NCBI RefSeq assembly: GCF_004345855.1
Contig: NZ_SLXN01000004.1
Location: 1-64,000, forward strand
Length of the DNA stretch: 64,000 nt
Reading direction: 5' to 3'
Origin: Sphingomonas sp. BK235
GTDB taxonomy: Bacteria > Pseudomonadota > Alphaproteobacteria > Sphingomonadales > Sphingomonadaceae
A model generated the notes under the pieces. That model worked only from the letters and a program-made list of their open reading frames with translations. It was not told the origin of the DNA and did not search any database. Of this stretch, positions 56,991 through 64,000 are shown one piece after another. A program made the position numbers and the translations under genes. Position 1 is the stretch's first letter; the number at the start of each line of letters is the position of its first letter.

Positions 56991-57586
56991 TTCACCTCGA
57001 CCGTGCGCCCGGACTCGCCGGGGAAATCCTTGAACAGGGCGGCGGCGAGACGGGCCGCCACCGCATTGGCATCGGCGTCGGGCGCGCTGGTGTCGGTGAG
57101 CGACTGCGCCTGCCCTTCCCAGATCGCGTCGGGGCCGCGGCGCAGCCGCACCGCCAGCTCGGTCACCACGCCGGTGCGCTCGCGCGCGCCGCCGAGCGGG
57201 AAGCTGATCCCGCCGCCGACCCCGCTGCCGCCGCGCCATCCGCCCGAATAGCCGCCGCCGCCCAGCCCGATCTGCACCGGCGAGCGGCGCGGCGGCAGCG
57301 GGCGGTCGGTGCGGGTGAAGCCGACCGTGGCGATATAGCGTGCGGTGGTACCGGGCGCGGGGCTGGTGAAGCCGTTGCGCAACAGCTCGGCCTCCACCGC
57401 GGCGGCATAGGTCTTGTACTCGAGGCTGGGCGAGCCCGCACCCTGCAGCGGCTCGACGCTGACGGTGCCGCGCTCGGCCACCGCGTCATAGTGGAAGCGC
57501 GTCGCCTCGACCGGGAAGCGCTGCGGCCCGGTGGCGCAGGCCGCCAGCGGCGCGGCGGCGAGAAGGACGAGGACGACACGACGCAT
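56987..57586 (-). CDS. DUF4136-like lipoprotein
   Basis: 199 residues from ATG 57586. A lipobox LAAC follows a signal peptide (MRRVVLVLLAAAPLAAC), so it is likely an outer- or inner-membrane lipoprotein. Then TRFHYDAVAERGTVSVEPLQGAGSPSLEYKTYAAAVEAELLRNGF, which is the DUF4136 pattern, a Gly-rich segment (GGGGYSGGWRGGSGVGGG) and TELAVRLRRGPDAIWEGQAQSLTD. Its stop is overlapped by the M14 start, so the two are translationally coupled. Function unknown. Confidence 0.82.
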   Translation of the reverse strand: MRRVVLVLLAAAPLAACATGPQRFPVEATRFHYDAVAERGTVSVEPLQGAGSPSLEYKTYAAAVEAELLRNGFTSPAPGTTARYIATVGFTRTDRPLPPRRSPVQIGLGGGGYSGGWRGGSGVGGGISFPLGGARERTGVVTELAVRLRRGPDAIWEGQAQSLTDTSAPDADANAVAARLAAALFKDFPGESGRTVEVK

Positions 57587-57935
57587 GACACATCCTTCGC
57601 GGAAACGATCGTTGCGCCATAGCAACGCCGCAGCGCGTCGCAAGCTCCGCGGGGCGGAGGGGGCGAGGATCGCCGGGGTGAGAAGGATGCGGTGGCCCAC
57701 GGCTCTCCCCCCAACCGTTCGGCTCGAGTAGCGATCGAGCGTGTCGAGAGCGCGCCACCTGCGGCCACTCCTCGATACGCCGTCTCGACAAGCTCGACGG
57801 CCACTCGAAGCGAACGGGACAAAGGGCGCGCGACCGCTACCCCCATCCGCCACTCCCCCCGACTCAGGTTGACTTTCCACCCCCTGCTCTCTAGGCGGCG
57901 CGCTTTCTCATTCTCTCGATAGAAGCGCCACCGCC

Positions 57936-58061
57936 ATGAAGATCCGCAACAGCCTCAAGTCGCTCAAGGACCGCCACCGCGACAATCGCGTGATCCGTCG
58001 TCGCGGCCGCACCTACGTCATCAACAAGACCAACCGCCGCTTCAAGGCGCGCCAGGGCTGA
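57936..58061 (+). CDS. rpmJ: 50S ribosomal protein L36
   Basis: 41 residues, reading [20 protein letters not shown] through to NRRFKARQG. The Cys-Cys-Cys-His zinc ribbon of classical L36 is missing, as in the longer zinc-free form of alphaproteobacteria. A TTGACT at 57869 with 17-base spacing to TAGGCG might be its promoter. Part of the large subunit near the peptidyl-transferase region. It precedes a HAD hydrolase gene by 8 bp, so probably cotranscribed. Confidence 0.95.
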   Translation: MKIRNSLKSLKDRHRDNRVIRRRGRTYVINKTNRRFKARQG

Positions 58062-58069
58062 GCCCTGAC

Positions 58070-58723
58070 GTGACGTCGGCGGCCAGCGCCCCGACGTCGG
58101 TGATCTTCGACGTCGGTCACGTTCTCTACGACTGGGACCCGCGCGCGCTGTACGGGCGCCTGTTCGACGACGAACGGGCGCTCGACTCGTTCCTGGGCAC
58201 GGTCGCCACGCGCGAGTGGCATTTCCAGCACGACGCCGGCCGGCCTTTCGCCGAGACCAGCGCGGAGCTGACCGCCAGCTATCCCGAACATGCCGCGATG
58301 ATCGCGCTGTGGGGGCCGCGCTTCGGCGAGCAGATCCCCGGGCCGATCGCGGGCATGCCCGCGCTGGTCGAAGCGCTCGACGCGCGGGGCGTGCCGTTGT
58401 TCGCGATCACCAATTTCTCGGGCGAGTTCTTCGCGCCGTTCCGCGCGCGCGAGACGGCGCTGTTCGACCGCTTCCGCGACATCGTCGTCTCGGGCGACGA
58501 GCGCGTGGTCAAGCCCGACCCGGCGATCTTCCGGCTCGCGCTGCGCCGCTTCGGACTCACCGCCGATCAGGCCTTCTTCGTCGACGACAATGAAGCGAAC
58601 GTCGCCGCCGCGCGCGCACTCGGCATCCGCTCGCACCTGTTCGCCGGCGCCGACGCGCTGCGCGCCGAGCTGATCGCGCTCGGCCTGCTGGACGGGGTGC
58701 GGGAGCCGGTCGCGACCGACTGA
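58070..58723 (+). CDS. HAD-superfamily hydrolase (subfamily IA)
   Basis: 217 residues from a GTG 8 bp after rpmJ. Haloacid-dehalogenase phosphatase motifs: VIFDVGHVLYDWDP (nucleophile Asp16-17 region, DxG as in YihX-type enzymes), FAITNFSGEFF (motif II), VVKPDPAIFRLALRRFG (motif III Lys) and FFVDDNEANVAAARALGI (motif IV acids). Substrate probably a sugar or nucleotide monophosphate. Linked in transcription to rpmJ, an uncommon partner. Confidence 0.9.
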   Translation: MTSAASAPTSVIFDVGHVLYDWDPRALYGRLFDDERALDSFLGTVATREWHFQHDAGRPFAETSAELTASYPEHAAMIALWGPRFGEQIPGPIAGMPALVEALDARGVPLFAITNFSGEFFAPFRARETALFDRFRDIVVSGDERVVKPDPAIFRLALRRFGLTADQAFFVDDNEANVAAARALGIRSHLFAGADALRAELIALGLLDGVREPVATD

Positions 58724-58760
58724 CCATCGCCTCGCAGGGTAGCCCGGTGAAAATCTCTCC

Positions 58761-58854
58761 GTCATCCCGGGCTCGACCCGGGATCCATGGTGCCGCAGGC
58801 GCGCCAGCCGTCACTCTCGCGGAAGCATGGATCCCGGCTCGAGGCCGGGATGAC
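58761..58854. repeat. 94-bp dyad repeat, copy 11
   Basis: A facing B. Left stem-loop GGGCTCGACCC, right GGCTCGAGGCC. Between the HAD and the EamA transporter genes. Confidence 0.9.
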
Positions 58855-58931
58855 GGCCATGAACCGCCATCGGCCGATGCTCGTCGATCGCCCCTTCGCG
58901 CGCGAGCAAGCGAACCTTTCGAGAATCTGAG

Positions 58932-59843
58932 ATGAGCACGTCCACCCCCGCCGCGGTGCCGCCGCGCCACCTGCTGCTCGCGCTCGCGGTGGTGGCGGTG
59001 TGGGGCACCAATTTCGTCGTGATCCGCGCCGCGCTCGACGTGCTGCCGCCGCTCGCCTTCGCCGCCTGTCGCTTCGCGCTCGCCTTCCTGCCCGCGCTGG
59101 TCGTGCCGCGCCCCAAGGTGAAATGGCGCTCGCTCGCGGCCTATGGCGTGTTGATCGGCGCGGGGCAGTTCGGGCTGCTGTTCCTCGCGATGGACGGCTG
59201 GATCTCGCCCGGTCTGGCGAGCCTGGTGGTGCAGAGCCAGGTGTTCTTCACGATCGGCCTCGCCATCGCGCTGAGCGGCGAGCGCGTGCGCGGCTATCAG
59301 CTCGGCGCGCTGGTGCTGGCGAGCGCGGGCATCCTCACCATCCTCGTCCATAACGACCGTGCCGCCACCCCGCTGGGCCTCGCGCTGACGATCGCGGCGG
59401 CGATCAGCTGGGCCGGCGGCAACCAGGTCGCCCGGGCGAGCGGCACCACCGACATGCTCGGCTTCGTCGTCTGGTCGAGCGCCTTCGCGGTGCCGCCGCT
59501 GGTCGCCGCCGCGCTGCTGGTCGAGGGCGCGGCGCCGATCCTCGCGGCGGTGCAGCGCGCCGGGCCGGGCGTATGGGCCGCGGTGGTGTGGCAGGCGGCC
59601 GGCAACACGCTGTTCGGCTATGCCGCCTGGGGCTGGCTGCTGGCCCGGCACCCCGCCGCGACGATCACGCCGAGCGCGATGCTGGTGCCGGTGTTCGGCA
59701 TGGGCACCTCGGCGCTGTTGCTGGGGGAGCCGCTGCCGGGGTGGAAGCTGCTCGCCGCCGCGCTGGTGATGGGCGGGCTGGCGCTCAACCTGCTGTGGCC
59801 TCGGGTCAGCGGCTATCCGTGGCGGCGCGGCGCGGCGGGCTGA
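58932..59843 (+). CDS. EamA/DMT-family transporter
   Basis: 303 residues, ten predicted membrane helices in two EamA repeats. It begins PPRHLLLALAVVAVWGTNFVVIRAALDVLPPLAFAACRFALAFLPALVVPRP, and the second half has WAAVVWQAAGNTLFGYAAWGWLLARHPAATITPSAMLVPVFGMGTSALLLGEPLPGWKLLAAALVMGGLALNLLW. Resembles amino-acid (cysteine/O-acetylserine) exporters. Distinct from the DMT gene at 37499. No clear operon partner; a dyad repeat lies just upstream. Confidence 0.9.
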   Translation: MSTSTPAAVPPRHLLLALAVVAVWGTNFVVIRAALDVLPPLAFAACRFALAFLPALVVPRPKVKWRSLAAYGVLIGAGQFGLLFLAMDGWISPGLASLVVQSQVFFTIGLAIALSGERVRGYQLGALVLASAGILTILVHNDRAATPLGLALTIAAAISWAGGNQVARASGTTDMLGFVVWSSAFAVPPLVAAALLVEGAAPILAAVQRAGPGVWAAVVWQAAGNTLFGYAAWGWLLARHPAATITPSAMLVPVFGMGTSALLLGEPLPGWKLLAAALVMGGLALNLLWPRVSGYPWRRGAAG

Positions 59844-59907
59844 GCCGCGACGGAACGAACCCGCGCGCGCCTCGCTTGGACGGGGCAGCAGCACGGGAGC
59901 CGACAGC

Positions 59908-60285
59908 ATGGAAGACGATCGCGTCTGGGCGTTCGAGGAGAGCCTGTGGACCGCCGACGCGGACCATTATCGCGAGTCGATCGACGAATCGGCGCTGATG
60001 GTGGTGCCGCAACCGCCCTATGTGCTGGAGAGCGAGGCGGCGGTGGCGGCGGTGGGCCAGACCCCGCGCTGGGATTCGGTGCGCTTCAGCGCGCAGCATA
60101 TCGTCCGCCCGCAGGAAGGGCTGATCGTCGCGGCCTATAAGGTCGAGGCGTCGAAGGCCGGGGGCGAGACCTATGTCGCGCATTGCACCTCGACGTACCG
60201 GCGGATCGAGCACGAGCATTGGACCGTGGTGCAGCACCAGCAGACCCCGCCGCTGGTCGCCGAGGCGCAGCTCGACCCGGGGTGA
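59908..60285 (+). CDS. DUF4440/NTF2-like small protein
   Basis: 125 residues. NTF2-like cone fold pattern: VWAFEESLWTADADHYRESIDESALMVVPQPPYVLESEAAVAAV, then a beta-rich half RFSAQHIVRPQEGLIVAAYKVEASKAGGETYVAHCTSTYRRIEHEHWTVVQHQQTPP. No signal peptide. Stand-alone members bind or turn over small molecules; no substrate can be suggested. Confidence 0.8.
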   Translation: MEDDRVWAFEESLWTADADHYRESIDESALMVVPQPPYVLESEAAVAAVGQTPRWDSVRFSAQHIVRPQEGLIVAAYKVEASKAGGETYVAHCTSTYRRIEHEHWTVVQHQQTPPLVAEAQLDPG

Positions 60286-60404
60286 CGGCCGCGGGCGTAC
60301 GGCGCCGGCGGGGCGCCGTCGCTACTTCCCCTGACGGGAAGGTGGCGGAACTCTCGTCCTCGCGGCTTCCGCGGGATTCCGCCGGACCTTGGCGAAACCC
60401 TGCC

Positions 60405-60498
60405 GTCATCCCGGACTTGTTCCGGGATCCACCGTCCCGCACATTCATCGCGCGTTGCTCTCGCGGTGGGGTGGATCCCGGAACACGTCCGGGATGAC
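60405..60498. repeat. 94-bp dyad repeat, copy 12
   Basis: Left stem-loop GGACTTGTTCC, right GGAACACGTCC. The right half is B type; the centre has diverged. It fills much of the 300-bp gap between the NTF2-like and glycosyltransferase genes. Confidence 0.9.
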
Positions 60499-60585
60499 GG
60501 ATGATGAGGAACGTCCCGCGCCTTAGCCCACGTGCCCGCTCGAGGCCGGCGCTGCTTGGGCGCGCGCCCCTCCCCCGCCGCCATC

Positions 60586-61677
60586 TCAGCGCGTCGCGGC
60601 GATCACCTCTTCGAGGAAGCCGCGATATTGCGCTGCCACGCGCGGCCAGGCGAAGCGCAGCGCGCGGGCGCGGCCGCGCGGCGCCAGCGTCGCGCGCGAC
60701 GCGATCGCGTGGTGCAGCGCCGCCGCCACCGCCGCGGGATCGCTGGTGTCGAGCAGCACCGCATCGTCCCCCACGATCCAGCGCAGCCGCGGCGAGTCAT
60801 GCGCCACCACCGGCGCCCCGCACGCCAGCGCCTCGATATAGACGTTGCCGAACGATTCCACGCGCGACAGGTGCAGGAAGGCGTCCGCGGTGCGGTATAG
60901 CAGCGGCATCTCCGCCGCGCCCACCGTCAGCCGCTTGAACCGCCCCGGCAACAGCTCGGCGGCGAGCCTGTCGACCGCGTCGCGCTCGGGGCCGTCCCCC
61001 GCGACCACCAGATGCGCGTCGGGCAGCTGCGCCACCGCGCGCACCCCGTCGGCGACGCGCTTGGTCTCGATCAGCGCGCTGACCATCAGCACCACCGTGC
61101 CGCGCACCGGCAGCCCCCAGCGCGCGCGCTCGCTCGGCCCCGGGGTGAAGCGGTCCGCGTCCATCCCGTTGGGGATCAGCGCGCAGCGCCAGTTCGCCTG
61201 GTTGTGCTCGAGATAATCGGGGTTGGTGCACACCAGCCCGTCGCAGCCGAAGGTGCGGTATTCGGCGTCGTTCGACACCGCGGGCCAGTCGCCGTTCTGC
61301 GTGACGAAGACGTGCGGCGGGCGCTTGCCGAACAGCACCGGGCGGCGCAGCACCCAGTTGGTGAACGGGAAGGAGCAGGTCACCGTCACGTCATGGTCGC
61401 GCGGGCGATAGGCGCGCAGCAGCCCGGGCGCGAAGCTCGCCTCCTCCCACCCGGTCTCGCTGCGCAGCGCGGGCAACCGCGGCATCCGCTCGAGCCGTTC
61501 GCGCCGCACCGCCGCGGCGTGGCGGAAGCGATAGGGCGTGTCGGGGCGCGGCTGCCCGGCGCCGATCACGGTCACCGCGTCGCCGCCGCGCGCCAGCTCG
61601 CTCGCCAGCGACAGCAGCGCCACCTCGGCGCCGCGCTCGAACAGGTGGAAGCCCGGCAGGGCGAACAGGATCCGCAT
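60586..61677 (-). CDS. GT4-family glycosyltransferase
   Basis: 363 residues from ATG 61677 (a GTG one codon earlier is possible; GAGG lies upstream). GT-B fold: ILFALPGFHLFERGAEVALLSLASELARGG (donor-side N-domain with the Gly loop), VFVTQNGDWPAVSNDAEYRTFGCDGLVCTN, LIPNGMDADRFTPGPSERARWGLP, HLVVAGDGPERDAVDRLA, and ESFGNVYIEALACGAPVVAHDSPRLRWIV with the EX7E motif. Probably builds a surface polysaccharide. Divergent from another GT4 gene, 237 bp between starts. Confidence 0.9.
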   Translation of the reverse strand: MRILFALPGFHLFERGAEVALLSLASELARGGDAVTVIGAGQPRPDTPYRFRHAAAVRRERLERMPRLPALRSETGWEEASFAPGLLRAYRPRDHDVTVTCSFPFTNWVLRRPVLFGKRPPHVFVTQNGDWPAVSNDAEYRTFGCDGLVCTNPDYLEHNQANWRCALIPNGMDADRFTPGPSERARWGLPVRGTVVLMVSALIETKRVADGVRAVAQLPDAHLVVAGDGPERDAVDRLAAELLPGRFKRLTVGAAEMPLLYRTADAFLHLSRVESFGNVYIEALACGAPVVAHDSPRLRWIVGDDAVLLDTSDPAAVAAALHHAIASRATLAPRGRARALRFAWPRVAAQYRGFLEEVIAATR

Positions 61678-61813
61678 CACTTTGTCCTCAGGTGCCTCGA
61701 CGTCACGTGTGCCTCGATTTTAAGGCTTTGCCTGCTAGAGACCGCGGAGCCGATCCGGCGCGCGGTGATTCGACCGCGACGCGCGGTGTCCTACTGGGGT
61801 GTCTGGCCCGCGC

Positions 61814-61918
61814 ATGAAGCTGCTTTCCCGATCGATCCCGACGCGGCTCGGCTGGTGCACCGCCGGCCATGGGGTGGTGCAAGCGTCGCGGCGCGTCAAC
61901 ACGATCGTGCGCGCGTGA
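61814..61918 (+). CDS. Possible 34-residue leader ORF
   Basis: ATG 61814 opens a 34-residue frame starting MKLLSRSIPTRLG; its TGA overlaps the GTG start of the following glycosyltransferase (GTGA). It could be a translationally coupled leader or simply a chance frame. No RBS is convincing, and a real leader should be tested by conservation. Confidence 0.25.
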   Translation: MKLLSRSIPTRLGWCTAGHGVVQASRRVNTIVRA

Positions 61919-63141
61919 CCGACGCCCCCGCCCCCGCGCTCACCAGCGCCCCGCGCATCGCTTATGTGGTGAGCCAATATCCGGCCTCGTCGCACACCTT
62001 CATCCGGCGCGAGGTGGAGAGCGTGCGCCGCCACGGGGTGGACGTGCGCACCTACAGCATCCGGCGCCCCGCCGCGGCCGAGCTGGTCGCGCCCGAGGAT
62101 CGCGCCTCGGCGGAGACGACGCGCTTCCTGCTGCCGCTCGGGGCGGGCGCGCTGCTGGCGGCGCACGGCGGCGCGCTGGTGCGGCGGCCGGGTGCCTATG
62201 CGGCGCTGCTGCGGCTGGCGCTGCGCCACCGCGCGCCGGGGCTGCGCGCGGGGCTGTGGGCGCTGTTCCATTTCGCCGAGGCGGTGGTGCTCGCCCGTCA
62301 GTTCGCGGAGGACGGCATCACGCATGTCCACAATCATTTCGCCAATGCGGGCGCGACCGTGGGGATGCTCGCCGCGCGGCTGGCGGGGCTGCCCTGGAGC
62401 CTGACGCTCCACGGCATCTCGGAGACCGATTATCCCGCCGGGCTGACGCTCGGCGCCAAGCTGGAGGTCGCGCGCTTCGCCGCCTGCGTCTCCTGGTTCG
62501 GGCGCGCGCAGGCGATGCGCGTCACCGCGCCGGCGCAGTGGCACAAGTTCGCGGTGGTGCGCTGCGGGCTGGATCTCGCCGCGCCCGCGCTGGCCGCGCC
62601 GGTGTCGCGCCCGACCGAGCCGCGGCGCCGGCTGGTGTGCGTCGCGCGGCTGTCCGCGGAGAAGGGGCATCTCGGCCTGCTCGAGGCGATCGCGCCGCTC
62701 GACGTGACGCTGACGCTGGTGGGCGACGGCCCGCTGCGCGACGCGATCGACGCGGCGGTGGCGCGGCTCGGGCTCGGTGATCGCGTGCGCTTCGCGGGCC
62801 GGCTCGACGAGGCGGCGACGCTCGCCGAGATCGCGCGCCACGACGTGCTGGTGCTGCCGAGCTTCATGGAAGGGCTGCCGATCGTGCTGATGGAGGGGAT
62901 GGCGCTGGGGCTGCCGGTGATCGGCAGCCGCGTCGCGGGCGTGCCCGAGCTGATCGAGGACGGCGCCGAGGGGCTGTTGTTCCGCCCGGGCGACTGGGAC
63001 GACCTGCGCCGCCAGATCGCGCGGCTGCGCGACGATCCCGCGCTGGGCGATCGGCTCGCCGCGGCGGGGCGCGCCAAGGTCGAGCGCGAGTTCGACATCG
63101 CCACCGCGGTCGCCCCGCTCGTCTCCCGCTTCGCCCGATAG
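61915..63141 (+). CDS. GT4-family glycosyltransferase (exopolysaccharide-type)
   Basis: 408 residues from GTG 61915; the frame is open much further upstream, but homology-like sequence begins at RIAYVVSQYPASSHTFIRREVESVRRHG, the start typical of these proteins. GT-B features: ITHVHNHFANAGATVGMLAARLAGLPWSLTLHGISETDY, then RRLVCVARLSAEKGHLGLLEAIAPLDVTLTLVGDGPLRDAIDAA, and FMEGLPIVLMEGMALGLPVIGSRVAGVPELIEDGAEGLLF with EX7E. Works on lipid-linked or surface sugar intermediates. The O-antigen-ligase-like gene follows on the same strand. Confidence 0.9.
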   Translation: MTDAPAPALTSAPRIAYVVSQYPASSHTFIRREVESVRRHGVDVRTYSIRRPAAAELVAPEDRASAETTRFLLPLGAGALLAAHGGALVRRPGAYAALLRLALRHRAPGLRAGLWALFHFAEAVVLARQFAEDGITHVHNHFANAGATVGMLAARLAGLPWSLTLHGISETDYPAGLTLGAKLEVARFAACVSWFGRAQAMRVTAPAQWHKFAVVRCGLDLAAPALAAPVSRPTEPRRRLVCVARLSAEKGHLGLLEAIAPLDVTLTLVGDGPLRDAIDAAVARLGLGDRVRFAGRLDEAATLAEIARHDVLVLPSFMEGLPIVLMEGMALGLPVIGSRVAGVPELIEDGAEGLLFRPGDWDDLRRQIARLRDDPALGDRLAAAGRAKVEREFDIATAVAPLVSRFAR

Positions 63142-63210
63142 GCCCATGATGGTTCGCCCCCGCGTCACTCGATCCCGCGTCCCGACCCTCGAAGTGCGGG
63201 GGTGCGCGGC

Positions 63211-64000
63211 GTGAAGTGGATCGCCCTGCTCGCGATGCTCGGGCTGCTGCCGGTGTTCACCGGCTGGCTGCGCACCAACCCGCGCCAGCTGCCGCGCGTC
63301 ATGGCGGTGTTCGGCGTGCTGCCCTTCGTCACCAACACCTGGCACCTGCTGCTCGCGCCGATCTCCTGGGCCTATTGGCCGGGGTTCGTGAAGGGCACCG
63401 AGGTGACGTTGATCGACGTGATCGCGATCGCGCTGATCTTCTCCGCGCCCCCGCGCCAGCGCCGCGCGCACCTGCGCTGGCCGGTGCTGACCTATGCGGT
63501 GATGGTGCTGCTCAGCATGGCACAGAATGACGTGCCGATGTCGACCTTCTTCTACGTGTGGCAGCTGCTGCGCGTCGCGCTGGTCATCACCGCGGTGGCG
63601 ATCGTCTGCCGCGACCCGCGCGCGATGCGCGGGCTGATCCTCGGGCTGATCCTGGGCATCTGCTTCCAGGCGGTGATGTCGCTCAAGGCGCACGCGCAGG
63701 GCGCGCTCCAGTCGGGCGGCACGCTGGGTCACCAGAACCTGCTCGGCATGCTCACCCATTTCGTGATCTTCCCGTCGCTGGCGATGCTGCTGGCGACGCG
63801 CAAGTCGCGCTGGCTGTGGCTCGGGCCGATCGGCGGGCTGATGGCGGTGGTGCTGACCGCGTCGCGCGCGACGATCGGCTTCTCCGCGATCGGCGTGGTG
63901 CTGACGCTGGCGCTGTCGATGCTGCGGCAGCCGAGCGCGCGCAAGACCACGGTCGCGCTCGCGGGCGTGCTCGCGCTCGTCGCCGCGGCGCCGCTGGCCT
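63211..64000 (+). CDS. O-antigen ligase/polymerase-like membrane protein, 5' part (cut by window edge)
   Basis: The frame runs off the right edge after about 263 residues. GTG at 63211 gives MKWIALLAMLGLLPVFTGWLR; a GTG at 63202 is also in frame. Multiple membrane helices follow with the Wzy_C-like wording in the second half: LILGICFQAVMSLKAHAQGALQSGGTLGHQNLLGMLTHFVIFPSLAMLLATRKS, then WLWLGPIGGLMAVVLTASRATIGFSAIGVVLTLALSML. The GHQNLLGM and SRATIG motifs are those of O-antigen ligase-type proteins. Joins or polymerises repeat units of a surface polysaccharide; fits the adjacent glycosyltransferases. Confidence 0.82.
   Translation, partial: MKWIALLAMLGLLPVFTGWLRTNPRQLPRVMAVFGVLPFVTNTWHLLLAPISWAYWPGFVKGTEVTLIDVIAIALIFSAPPRQRRAHLRWPVLTYAVMVLLSMAQNDVPMSTFFYVWQLLRVALVITAVAIVCRDPRAMRGLILGLILGICFQAVMSLKAHAQGALQSGGTLGHQNLLGMLTHFVIFPSLAMLLATRKSRWLWLGPIGGLMAVVLTASRATIGFSAIGVVLTLALSMLRQPSARKTTVALAGVLALVAAAPLA

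Noticed and set aside
57700..57900. Gene between the DUF4136 lipoprotein and rpmJ
   Set aside because: Frames here lack RBS and domain; the segment carries TCGACAAGCTCGAC-like repeats and probably the rpmJ promoter.
61012..61914. Upstream extension of the glycosyltransferase frame
   Set aside because: It runs antisense through the other glycosyltransferase gene and has no signature; family-like sequence begins at about 61950.

Overview
The window looks like a chromosomal segment of a sphingomonad (Sphingomonas or a close relative, Alphaproteobacteria). GC content is very high throughout. Three TonB-dependent outer-membrane receptors are present, together with a GapR-type (DUF2312) DNA-binding protein, an Fpr-type ferredoxin-NADP reductase and the zinc-free 41-residue form of ribosomal protein L36. 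This assignment rests on gene content and protein style, not on a database search.

Region 1 (1-14.3 kb) is a galactoside/galactose utilisation locus. It holds a GH27 alpha-galactosidase cut by the left edge, a DUF481 outer-membrane protein, a secreted GH36 alpha-galactosidase and a large TonB-dependent receptor. These are followed by galM, an FCD-type GntR regulator and a SIS-domain protein. Facing them is a tight operon of galactonate dehydratase (dgoD), a short-chain dehydrogenase and a sugar-porter MFS permease. Together they suggest release of galactose from alpha-galactosides, uptake, and oxidation by the De Ley-Doudoroff route. The 2-keto-3-deoxygalactonate kinase and aldolase are not in the window. 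An AT-rich motif with core AA(A/G)TATGAT lies upstream of the GH36, receptor and dgoD genes and is a good candidate operator for the GntR protein.

Region 2 (14.3-25.6 kb) has an unrecognised ORF with a WHHVIP motif on the 3' side of a tRNA-Gly(TCC), a siderophore-type and a second TonB-dependent receptor, a class II aldolase-like protein, fpr, a small hypothetical and uvrB.

Region 3 (25.6-40.4 kb) holds a TonB-like protein, two divergently transcribed L,D-transpeptidases, chorismate mutase and glutathione-dependent formaldehyde detoxification genes (frmA, fghA, with a VOC protein between them). Next come two paralogous glycine-zipper proteins flanking osmC, a crotonase/acyltransferase pair and ispG. 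A chain of overlapping genes then begins with vapBC and runs through a DMT permease, a GNAT, an SMR pump and a TfoX-N protein to rpsD.

Region 4 (40.4-64 kb) holds secreted peptidases (S9, M28), agmatine deiminase, a HerA-like ATPase, yebC-ruvC, a DUF1176 protein, 3-hydroxyacyl-CoA dehydrogenase, a PilZ membrane protein, gapR, an amidohydrolase, pyruvate kinase, an M14-like carboxypeptidase with a lipoprotein, rpmJ and a HAD hydrolase. The right edge enters an exopolysaccharide-like cluster with two divergent GT4 glycosyltransferases and an O-antigen-ligase-like protein cut by the edge.

The intergenic DNA carries at least twelve loci of one dyad repeat, most exactly 94 bp, made of two inverted half-units whose stems vary in a compensatory way. 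Other repeats are a 16-bp tandem array, a roughly 100-bp pentanucleotide tract and two long imperfect inverted repeats. Most long ORFs opposite the real genes are GC-driven shadows and were left out.
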